6,566 bases of DNA, from assembly GCA_021737205.1 (NCBI GenBank), contig JAIPEK010000130.1, forward strand, positions 1 to 6,566. The letters are read 5' to 3'. Both the position numbers and the translations under genes were made by a program. The notes beneath the pieces were generated by a model. The model saw nothing but the letters and a program-made list of their open reading frames with translations, did no database searches and had not been told where the DNA came from. Source of the stretch: Desulfarculaceae bacterium. Lineage in GTDB: Bacteria; Desulfobacterota; Desulfobacteria; Desulfobacterales; Desulfobacteraceae. Positions 1-6,359 of this stretch are shown piece by piece. Within the stretch, counting starts at the first letter, position 1; each line of letters starts with the position of its first letter.

Positions 1-3
1 CAA

Positions 4-1131
4 ATGAACAGCTTTTATGCCATTAAAGAAAACAATACCCTTGAGGCGACACGAACATTTTTCAAATCCCTGCTCGAAACCGGCGAAATCCAAGGGGTAC
101 TGGTCCCTGTGAGACAGGGGACCAATGATATCATGCCGGCACTGGTAACCCATATGGAGGATCTGGACGGGGCCGACCCGTTTTCCCCGTGTTTTCCAAT
201 GAACAGCGCGAAACTCGTATCCAGACTCACCAGGAAGGGAAATCAGGGGAAAATCGCAGTTTTTCTCAGACCCTGTGAAATACGCGCTGTGGTGGAACTT
301 GTGAAGCTCAAACAGGCGGACCTGGAAAACCTTGTCATAGTTTCCTCTAACTGTCTTTCCGCTTTTCCCAACAGCGTGTTCAATTCAAAATTCAGGGACA
401 GGGGAGAGGAATTCACCAATGAATATATTTTTCAACGCCTGGCCGCCTCTTTTACCGACGACTATAACGGCAGCATTGCTACCGCATGCCGGATATGTAC
501 TGATCCGTTTCCCAAAAACGCGGATATCGTGATCCACCCGCTCTCCTCTGATCCCCAGACCCTGCAGGTGGCCTCGCAAAGTGAAACCGGAGAGTATATC
601 CTGGCCCAGGCCGGGCTGGAACAGGCCGAACCACCTGGAGACGAAAAAGAACATAAAGAAAAGGTCAACGCAGAACTTACCGAGAGCAGGGAATCGGTTT
701 TCAATGAAATCCGGCAGAAAACCGGGAATTTTGAGAAACTCGGCCAATACTTTTCCGCGTGCGTCAACTGTTACAACTGCCGGGTGGCCTGCCCGGTATG
801 TTACTGCAAGGAATGCGTGTTCAATACGGATGTATTCGATTACGAGCCGCTGCAGTACCTGAACCGGTCCCTGGCAAGAGGAACGCTTCGAATGCCTTCG
901 GATACCCTGTTTTTCCATTTGACGCGTATGATTCATATCGGCCTTTCCTGTGTGGGCTGCGGCCAGTGCTCCAATGCATGTCCCAACGATATTCCGTTGT
1001 CCGAATTGTTTATGTCCATAGCGGATAAAGCACAGAAGGGATTTGAGTATACTTCCGGCGGCAGTACGGAGGAAAATCATCCCCTGTCCTGCTTTTTCGA
1101 AGACGAACTCAGTGATGTGACAGGGATATAA
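4..1131 (+). CDS. FrhB/FdhB-like iron-sulfur flavoprotein (coenzyme F420 hydrogenase/dehydrogenase beta subunit family), likely electron-input subunit of the Hdr complex
   Basis: Seen: a 375-residue soluble protein with no signal peptide or membrane segment. The N-terminal two thirds carry FrhB/FdhB-type motifs: RPCEIRA with C91, a VSSNC motif ending at C117, and CRICTDPF with C162 and C165. A charged linker (about 205-235) leads to an iron-sulfur region. There C253, C256, C259 and C263 form CX2CX2CX3C, followed at once by extra cysteines C266, C268 and C271. A second motif is C316, C319, C322, C326. Known: members of this family bind FAD and [4Fe-4S] clusters and move electrons between a carrier (F420, formate dehydrogenase, NAD(P)H or ferredoxin) and a partner. 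Inferred: sitting 11 nt upstream of hdrA, it probably feeds or drains HdrA electrons, a job done by MvhD in many Hdr systems. The true donor is unknown. The ATG at 4 fits the family N-terminus, but only three bases precede it and they are open in frame, so an upstream start cannot be excluded. Confidence 0.85.
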   Translation: MNSFYAIKENNTLEATRTFFKSLLETGEIQGVLVPVRQGTNDIMPALVTHMEDLDGADPFSPCFPMNSAKLVSRLTRKGNQGKIAVFLRPCEIRAVVELVKLKQADLENLVIVSSNCLSAFPNSVFNSKFRDRGEEFTNEYIFQRLAASFTDDYNGSIATACRICTDPFPKNADIVIHPLSSDPQTLQVASQSETGEYILAQAGLEQAEPPGDEKEHKEKVNAELTESRESVFNEIRQKTGNFEKLGQYFSACVNCYNCRVACPVCYCKECVFNTDVFDYEPLQYLNRSLARGTLRMPSDTLFFHLTRMIHIGLSCVGCGQCSNACPNDIPLSELFMSIADKAQKGFEYTSGGSTEENHPLSCFFEDELSDVTGI

Positions 1132-1142
1132 GGGGTGAAATC

Positions 1143-4100
1143 ATGACGGAAATAACCAGTGATGCACTTGTTGTCGGCGGCGGAATAAGCGGAATACGGT
1201 CCGCCCTTGATCTTGCCGACAGGGGATTTCGCATCACGTTGATTGAAAAAGAGGGATACACGGGAGGAATGCTGGCGAAACTCGACCACCAGTTTCCCAC
1301 AAACGGATGCGGGATCTGCCGTCTGCTTCCCATGGCGGAGAGGGACAACTCGGAACAGTTCTGCCTCAGAAGGGGGCTGTTTCACGACCGGGTGCATGTG
1401 ATGACCGGCACCACACTCGCATCTCTCGAAGGCGAGGCTGGAAGCTATAAAGCGGTGTTAAAGCGGGAAAACACCTGTATAGACCCGGAACGGTGCATCG
1501 GATGCGGCGAATGCGCCAGAGTATGCCCGGTGGAAACCAGGGACGAATTCAACGCAGGCCTTTCCGGGAGAAAAGCCGCTTTCCTGCCCAGCCCCCACGC
1601 CATCCCCAACACCTATGCCGTTGATACGGCCGCCTGCACCTTGTGCGGGGAATGTGTGTCCGTATGTCCCACCAGTGCCATCACCCTTCCCAGGGACCTG
1701 AAAAAGGATTTTCACATGCTGGTGGTGGATGATGAGCTGATTGTCAGGGATTCTTTAAAAGAGATGTTCGAGTATGAAGGCTTTACGGTGAGTGTGGCCG
1801 AATCCGGGCAAAAGGCGCTTGACCTGATAGAAGAAAACTCGTTTTCGCTCATGCTGCTCGACATCAAGATGCCGGGAATGGAGGGCACGGAAGTTCTGAA
1901 AAAAGCCAGGGATGCTGATCCGGATCTTACCGTGATCATGATGACGGCCTATGCCACGGTGGAGTCCGCGGTCGAAACCCTCAAGGTCGGGGCGGAGGAG
2001 TATATCGTCAAACCGTTTGACGATGAAAAGCTGATCGACATGGGGTACTCGGTGTTCAACCGGAAAAAAGAGGATGACCGGCAAACCGTGGAACTTCAGA
2101 CAGGAGCGGTGATCCTGTCCTGCGGGACCCGGTACTATACCCCTGACAGTGAAAAAGACACCTTCGGATGGAACGCATATCCGGATGTGGTGACCAGTAT
2201 TGAATTTGAACGGATTCTTTCCGGCACGGGCCCGTTTTCAGGTAACCTGGAGCGGCCTTCCGACGGCGGGAAACCGCATAAGATCGCATGGCTCCAGTGC
2301 GTGGGTTCCCGAAGTCTCCAGACCGACTCGGAATACTGTTCCTCTGTCTGCTGCATGCATGCCCTGAAAGAGGCGATGCTGGTGAAAAAGAAATTCGGCG
2401 CGGATATCGAAACCTTCATTTACTACATGGACATGCGCTGTTTCGGCAAAGAGTTCGAGCGGTACAGAAAAGAGGCGGAACATACATACGGCGTAATTTT
2501 GAAACGGGCCAGGCCCCATTCCGTGACCATGGATGCCGAAAGCGGTGATCTGTGTGTCCGGGTCAGTGAGGCATCTGCTGCATTGACCCGAGAACATTTT
2601 GACATGGTGGTTCTATCGGTGGGCCAGAGACCGGCATTTCAGACAGCAGAGCTTTCCGAAATCACCGGTGTCGAATGCAACGATTTCGGGTTTGCAAAAG
2701 AGAATCTTTTCGACAGGGAAGCGAAAAAAGGGGTGTTTGTCAGCGGGTCGTTTTCCGGTCTCAAGGATATCAGTGAGACGGTGATCTATTCATCGTCCGC
2801 TTCTGTCCGGGCCGGCCGGGTCTTGAATCGGCCCGGACAGAGTCTTTCGCCCGGAGAGGTTCGGGAAAAAGCGCCTGAAAAAGAAATGCCGGTCAGGGAT
2901 GTATCCAGGGAGGTGCCCGCAACCACTGCGGTATTGTGCAAGTGTCCTTCCCAAGACGTAGAAAAGGCGGAACTGATCGAATCCTTCTGCACCTCCCACC
3001 CGCTGATCGACGATTTCATGACCATCGACGGCATGTGCACGGCAGAAGGGTGGCAGACCCTGCTGGACAACACAGGAAGCCAAACGTTCAACCGGCTTGT
3101 GATACTTGCCTGTGTACCGTGCCTGTTCCAGGGGAAACTGAAAGAGCTGTCCGCACGGACCGGACTTGCCGAATGCTACCTGGAAGCGGTGGATATATCC
3201 GGACTGTCAGAGGACTTGATGAAGTTTACGATCAACACGGCGGTTGCAAAGGTGCGCCAGGCCAAGGTCCCTGTATCCCGAACCATCCGTGTTTCCAGGA
3301 AGGTCCTTGTCATCGGAGGCGGGATCGCCGGGATGAATGCAGCGCTTGCCTGTGCGGATCAGGGATATGAAACCGTAATTGTGGAAAAGGGAGACGAATT
3401 GGGCGGCAACCTGGCCTGGCTTCATACGAATATTGACGGAACCGGTTTCAAAGACCTTCTGGAGAGCACGGAAAAAGAAGTGGAAAAACAGCCGTTGATC
3501 CGTGTTTTGAAAAATTCCACAGTGGCGGATACATACGGAGAGACCGGCAATTTTACCACGCTTGTTCAAACCGATGACGGGCAGGGCGGAATCACCACAA
3601 GTTTCATCCGGCACGGGACGGCGATTTTCGCCACCGGAGCCGGGGAAGCCCGGACGAACCAGTACCGGATCGGGGAACATGACGCCGTCATGACCGCCAA
3701 AACGTTTGAAGAGAAAAAAGAGAAGGGGGAACTGGAACCTGAATCCCTGAAAAATGTGGTCATGATCCAGTGCGTGCAGTCCAGGGATGACACCAAGGAA
3801 TACTGCAGCAGGGTCTGCTGCACCTCTTCCATTAAACAGGCGCTTGCCTTGAAAGAGTCGGACCCGGAACGGAACGTATTTATCCTGTACCGGGATATCA
3901 TGACCTACGGGTTCCTGGAATCGTATTTCAAAAAGGCAAGGGACCTGGGTGTTATTTTTATCCGGTACACAACACAGAGGCCCCCCAAAGTGGAGATTTC
4001 AGAAGGAAAAGCCCGGGTGAGCGCATATGAATCAATCCTTGATCAGAACATCGAAATCGAAGCGGATGCTGTAATTCTGGCCTCCGGCATGGAGCCTTCT

Positions 4101-4550
4101 TCCGTCAAAGAGCTTGCAGGCATGTACCGCATCGAACAGGACGAATACGGGTTCGTCCGCCAGGGGGATGTGAAATGGCGGCCTGCGGATACTACCATGG
4201 ACGGAATTTTTGTATGCGGAACAGCCGCAGGCCCCCGGAACGTAGAGGAGAGCATCGCCTCGGCCCAGGCGGCCGCCCAGCGGGCGCTGCGGATCGTTTC
4301 AAGGGATACGCTGACTTCTTCCAGGATTACGGCACAGATCAAAGAGAGCCTTTGCTGCCTGTGTGAGCGGTGTGTTCAAACATGTCCGTACTCGGCGCGA
4401 ATGGTGGATTACGAAAGGCGCAAAATCTATATCAATCCCGCGCTCTGCCAGGGATGCGGCGCCTGTGCCGCCGTATGCCCCAACAGCGCCTCTTATGTGA
4501 GCAATCTGGAAGATCAGCAGTTTTTCAATATCATTGAAGCTGCGGTATGA
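1143..4550 (+). CDS. hdrA: Tandem HdrA-like electron-bifurcating flavoprotein with an embedded response-regulator receiver domain
   Basis: An HdrA-family FAD/iron-sulfur protein of 1135 residues, clearly longer than a single HdrA (about 650). Lobe 1: FAD-binding GGGISG (12-17), E35, the HdrA cysteine motif C56/C59 (with C74), an inserted dicluster ferredoxin (C118/C121/C124/C128 and C165/C168/C171/C175), a receiver domain (about 191-306), then the rest of the FAD fold with QCVGSR (C386) and C399, C403, C404. A middle segment (about 590-712; C599, C601, C632, C657, C660) resembles the N-terminal domain of canonical HdrA. Lobe 2: GGGIAG (725-730), C877, C888, C892, C893, no ferredoxin insert. 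The C-terminus is a dicluster ferredoxin (C1071/C1074/C1077/C1081 and C1102/C1105/C1108/C1112). Known: HdrA flavin splits electron pairs between HdrBC and ferredoxin. The start is supported by AGGGG at 1131-1135, 7 nt before ATG. The reading frame is unbroken across all domains, so the fusion is not a frameshift artefact of this sequence. Confidence 0.93.
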   Translation: MTEITSDALVVGGGISGIRSALDLADRGFRITLIEKEGYTGGMLAKLDHQFPTNGCGICRLLPMAERDNSEQFCLRRGLFHDRVHVMTGTTLASLEGEAGSYKAVLKRENTCIDPERCIGCGECARVCPVETRDEFNAGLSGRKAAFLPSPHAIPNTYAVDTAACTLCGECVSVCPTSAITLPRDLKKDFHMLVVDDELIVRDSLKEMFEYEGFTVSVAESGQKALDLIEENSFSLMLLDIKMPGMEGTEVLKKARDADPDLTVIMMTAYATVESAVETLKVGAEEYIVKPFDDEKLIDMGYSVFNRKKEDDRQTVELQTGAVILSCGTRYYTPDSEKDTFGWNAYPDVVTSIEFERILSGTGPFSGNLERPSDGGKPHKIAWLQCVGSRSLQTDSEYCSSVCCMHALKEAMLVKKKFGADIETFIYYMDMRCFGKEFERYRKEAEHTYGVILKRARPHSVTMDAESGDLCVRVSEASAALTREHFDMVVLSVGQRPAFQTAELSEITGVECNDFGFAKENLFDREAKKGVFVSGSFSGLKDISETVIYSSSASVRAGRVLNRPGQSLSPGEVREKAPEKEMPVRDVSREVPATTAVLCKCPSQDVEKAELIESFCTSHPLIDDFMTIDGMCTAEGWQTLLDNTGSQTFNRLVILACVPCLFQGKLKELSARTGLAECYLEAVDISGLSEDLMKFTINTAVAKVRQAKVPVSRTIRVSRKVLVIGGGIAGMNAALACADQGYETVIVEKGDELGGNLAWLHTNIDGTGFKDLLESTEKEVEKQPLIRVLKNSTVADTYGETGNFTTLVQTDDGQGGITTSFIRHGTAIFATGAGEARTNQYRIGEHDAVMTAKTFEEKKEKGELEPESLKNVVMIQCVQSRDDTKEYCSRVCCTSSIKQALALKESDPERNVFILYRDIMTYGFLESYFKKARDLGVIFIRYTTQRPPKVEISEGKARVSAYESILDQNIEIEADAVILASGMEPSSVKELAGMYRIEQDEYGFVRQGDVKWRPADTTMDGIFVCGTAAGPRNVEESIASAQAAAQRALRIVSRDTLTSSRITAQIKESLCCLCERCVQTCPYSARMVDYERRKIYINPALCQGCGACAAVCPNSASYVSNLEDQQFFNIIEAAV
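1713..2060 (+). other. Receiver (CheY-like, REC) domain embedded within HdrA
   Basis: This is a domain of the large HdrA protein (about residues 191-306), listed separately because it is unexpected there. It begins with the hydrophobic strand MLVVDDE carrying the acidic pair D196/D197. LLDIKMPGM places the phospho-acceptor at D240. MMTAYAT gives the switch threonine T268, and EEYIVKPF gives Y287 and the invariant lysine K290. The spacing between these residues is that of a normal receiver. Known: this residue set binds Mg2+ and accepts phosphate from a histidine kinase. It lies between the second inserted ferredoxin motif (ending P176) and the strand ending in SCG (326-328) that resumes the FAD fold. 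Inferred: it is phosphorylation-competent and could gate electron flow or partner binding. No histidine kinase or output domain is seen in the window. Confidence 0.93.
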
Positions 4551-4560
4551 CGAGAACTAT

Positions 4561-4565
4561 GGGAG
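4561..4565 (+). promoter_or_regulatory. Ribosome binding site that favours the ATG at 4574 for hdrC
   Basis: GGGAG lies 8 nt before the ATG at 4574. The ATG at 4547, which overlaps the hdrA stop codon as ATGA, has only a weak purine stretch in front of it, and the ATG at 4559 has none of note. The site therefore favours the third in-frame ATG, although coupled initiation at 4547 remains possible. Confidence 0.6.
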
Positions 4566-4573
4566 ACAATCAG

Positions 4574-5101
4574 ATGACGGATGTAAAGAAAATCAAGGAC
4601 CTTTTGTCCACATGTCTTCAATGCGGAACCTGCACCGCCTCCTGCCCGAATTCCTCCGCCATGGACATTACCCCCAGAAAACTGTGGCGCATGGTGCTGA
4701 TGGACCGGATTGACGAGGTATTCAATTCCACCACCTTCAGCCTCTGTTCCACCTGTTATTTTTGTACATTGCGGTGCCCCAGGGGGCTTGAGCTGACCCA
4801 AGCCATGTCCATGCTCAAAGAGGTGGCTGTAAAAGAGGATATTCCCAAATACCGGATATCATCGAAATTTTATTCAAGCTTCATGGAAAGTGTCCGGCGT
4901 CATGGCCGGGTTAGGGAAACCGAGTTTTTAACATTGTATTTCATGAACATGAAAAACCCGCTGCTTCCCATGAAGTTCGCGCCCATCGGCATCAAATTTT
5001 TAAAGAAAAACAAGGTGAAAGTCGAATTGCCGTCAAAACCGGGACCGGGCAACCTGGGCCGGCTGTTTGAAACCGTGTCCCGGCTGGAGGAAAACAAATG
5101 A
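4574..5101 (+). CDS. hdrC: HdrC-like iron-sulfur subunit of a heterodisulfide-reductase-type complex
   Basis: This small soluble protein (175 residues from the ATG at 4574; 184 if the ATG at 4547 is used) has two [4Fe-4S] motifs. C14/C17/C20/C24 lie in CLQCGTCTASCP and C58/C61/C64/C68 in CSTCYFCTLRCP. This twin arrangement, the length and the place between hdrA and hdrB identify HdrC. Known: HdrC is the wire that passes electrons from HdrA flavin to the HdrB active site. After the clusters, a helical and basic C-terminal half has no further cysteines, as in soluble HdrC; no transmembrane segment is evident, so a membrane-bound HdrE/DsrM-type partner is not suggested. The 4547 start overlaps the hdrA stop as ATGA; I prefer 4574 because of the GGGAG site 8 nt upstream. 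The 3' end overlaps the hdrB start as ATGA, which suggests translational coupling and equal amounts of the two subunits. Confidence 0.9.
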   Translation: MTDVKKIKDLLSTCLQCGTCTASCPNSSAMDITPRKLWRMVLMDRIDEVFNSTTFSLCSTCYFCTLRCPRGLELTQAMSMLKEVAVKEDIPKYRISSKFYSSFMESVRRHGRVRETEFLTLYFMNMKNPLLPMKFAPIGIKFLKKNKVKVELPSKPGPGNLGRLFETVSRLEENK

Positions 5102-5985
5102 AATATACATATTATCCGGGCTGTTCCCTTCAAGCCTCAGCAGTAGAATATGATGTATCCACGAGGGCCTTGATGCAGGCGCTTGAGATAGAGCTTTCGG
5201 AAATCGAAGACTGGAACTGCTGCGGGGCCACGGCAGCGGAACCGGTCAGCCGCCTGCTCTCCTATGCGCTGCCGGCCCGGAATCTCGCCATGGCGGAAAA
5301 ACATTCAACAGCGGATATTTTAGTACCGTGCAGCGCCTGTTATCTGAACCTGAAAAAGGTGGAAAAGGAAAAAAAGAAAGACCGGGATCTTTCCGCACAG
5401 ATTGACGAAGTGTTGAAAGAAGAGGATCTGAACCTGGAAAACCGGGCCCGTGTCCGGCATCTGCTTGATGTGGCCGCCAATGACATCGGGCCGGGCGTGA
5501 TAGCCGACCGGGTGATCCATTCGCTTTCCGGCCTCAAAATCGCCCCGTATTACGGATGCCAGGCACTCCGGCCGTACAAGGTGTTTGACGACCCGGAAGA
5601 ACCGACCTCCATGGAGCCGTTGATCCGGGCATGCGGCGCGGATGTGTTCGAATGGGAATCCGGGGCCCAATGCTGCGGCGCCTCCAACATGAACACCAAA
5701 AGCGAAACCGCTGAAATCCTGGTCCGAAAGATCCTGGAAGACGCCCAAGGAGCCGATGCCATTGTCACCATCTGCCCCATGTGCCAGCTGAACCTGGACG
5801 GCTTCCAAAGCCGGATATCCCATAAAGCGGGAAAGGACCTTTCCATTTCCGTGATCTATCTGCCCCAGCTGATCGGTGCGGCCCTGGGCATTTCAAAACA
5901 GGACTTGATGCTCCACAAAAACCTGGTTTTGAAAAAAGAGTTTTCAAAAAAGCTCGAAACCGTTGGCGGCGGCAATCTTCTATAG
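5098..5985 (+). CDS. hdrB: HdrB-like catalytic subunit with two CCG domains
   Basis: A 295-residue protein beginning with KYTYYPGCSLQ, typical of HdrB. It carries two complete cysteine-rich (CCG) motifs: C9, C41-C42, C78 and C81 in the first half, and C154, C192-C193, C226 and C229 in the second. Spacings of 31 and 35 residues (first) and 37 and 32 (second) are close to the family pattern CX31-39CCX35-36CX2C; the last is slightly short. Known: in methanogen HdrB the two motifs hold non-cubane [4Fe-4S] clusters that reductively cleave a disulfide. Here both sites look intact, so catalysis is likely, but a bacterium need not make CoM/CoB and the substrate is unknown; a disulfide, a thiol-carrier or another electron acceptor are all possible. 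The start is firm: GGAGG at 5086-5090 lies 7 nt upstream, and ATGA joins it to hdrC. It is the last gene of the operon. Confidence 0.92.
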   Translation: MKYTYYPGCSLQASAVEYDVSTRALMQALEIELSEIEDWNCCGATAAEPVSRLLSYALPARNLAMAEKHSTADILVPCSACYLNLKKVEKEKKKDRDLSAQIDEVLKEEDLNLENRARVRHLLDVAANDIGPGVIADRVIHSLSGLKIAPYYGCQALRPYKVFDDPEEPTSMEPLIRACGADVFEWESGAQCCGASNMNTKSETAEILVRKILEDAQGADAIVTICPMCQLNLDGFQSRISHKAGKDLSISVIYLPQLIGAALGISKQDLMLHKNLVLKKEFSKKLETVGGGNLL

Positions 5986-6080
5986 TCTCAGCGTTTTAAA
6001 CGGACTTGTTCCGCAGCCGACCAAAGCCTATTCAGTGGTATAGTTTTCTGCGTTCGCTTAAATCAGAGCGAAGCGGCGAG
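5986..6080. other. Convergent intergenic region between hdrB and the YgiT-type gene
   Basis: This gap of about 95 bases separates two converging transcription units. I see no gene and no classic intrinsic terminator: there is no GC-rich hairpin followed by a T run in either direction. A weak 4-bp stem (CGGA/TCCG around 6001-6012) and most of a nested inverted repeat (6016-6093) are the only structures. Confidence 0.6.
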
Positions 6081-6093
6081 TTAAGCGGTCGGC
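6016..6093. repeat. Nested inverted repeat at the operon/toxin-antitoxin border
   Basis: Outer arms are GCCGACC (6016-6022) and GGTCGGC (6087-6093), both perfect over 7 bp. Inner arms are CGCTTAA (6055-6061) and TTAAGCG (6081-6087), also perfect over 7 bp, with a 19-nt loop. The right arms overlap the last codons and the TAA stop of the antitoxin-like gene. It may act as a transcription barrier between the convergent units or be a remnant of insertion; neither is shown by the sequence. Confidence 0.4.
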
Positions 6094-6359
6094 CGGATGG
6101 TTTTGTCAGGCCAATCTTCTTCAACCGTGAATGATTGCCCAAGAGTCTTGAGGTGAGTGAAATCCCCCTTTTGTAGTTTGCCTCGAATTTCTTCAAATGT
6201 TCTAACCACATCTTCGGCATATAATCTTTCTCCACAGTGTAAACATACTTCAGCAGAAACTTTTACGGACACAGTATTCCCGCCGCCTCTGAGCAGTTTT
6301 TCCACTTGCTTGGATTCTACTTCCCCACCACATACGGGACATTTTTCAAATGGCTTCAT
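6081..6359 (-). CDS. YgiT-type zinc finger protein, MqsA-family antitoxin-like
   Basis: A 92-residue protein starting KPFEKCPVCGGEV, with two CX2C knuckles (C7/C10 and C39/C42) that form the YgiT/MqsA-type zinc-binding fold. The C-terminal half (FEEIRGKLQKGDF to SFTVEEDW) is the short tail found in small members. A full helix-turn-helix domain like that of E. coli MqsA (131 residues) does not fit in the remaining 50 residues, so self-regulation by DNA binding is uncertain. The ATG at 6359 is chosen because it overlaps the upstream gene's TGA as ATGA and has GAGGG 7 nt upstream; an in-frame ATG at 6380 would add seven residues inside the neighbouring gene. Known: such proteins usually follow a RelE/MqsR-fold or DUF4258 gene and neutralise it. 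The antitoxin role is inferred from family and neighbour. Confidence 0.82.
   Translation of the reverse strand: MKPFEKCPVCGGEVESKQVEKLLRGGGNTVSVKVSAEVCLHCGERLYAEDVVRTFEEIRGKLQKGDFTHLKTLGQSFTVEEDWPDKTIRPTA

Noticed and set aside
385..1080. Long open frame on the - strand opposite the FrhB-like gene.
   Set aside because: It has no recognisable domain, while the + strand frame has complete cysteine motifs and conserved family sequence. It is an antisense shadow.
1698..2085. Possible direct repeats flanking the receiver insertion (A-rich stretches near 1700-1710 and 2063-2075).
   Set aside because: Both are lysine codon runs of low complexity with no exact match long enough to suggest a target-site duplication.
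1143..4550. HdrA plus receiver as two genes joined by a sequencing frameshift.
   Set aside because: The frame is open through both junctions, the FAD fold resumes in the same frame after the receiver, and the insert is flanked on both sides by HdrA sequence, which a simple end-to-end frameshift would not give.
6001..6013. Small hairpin after hdrB as an intrinsic terminator.
   Set aside because: Only a 4-bp stem and no following T run in the direction of transcription.
6055..6087. Possible integron attC site at the end of the antitoxin-like gene: GCTTAAC on the - strand matches RYYYAAC and contains the stop codon, as in gene cassettes.
   Set aside because: No matching GTTRRRY core follows at a suitable distance on that strand, and the paired region is only about 30 nt, shorter than a usable attC. 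Kept only as an inverted repeat.
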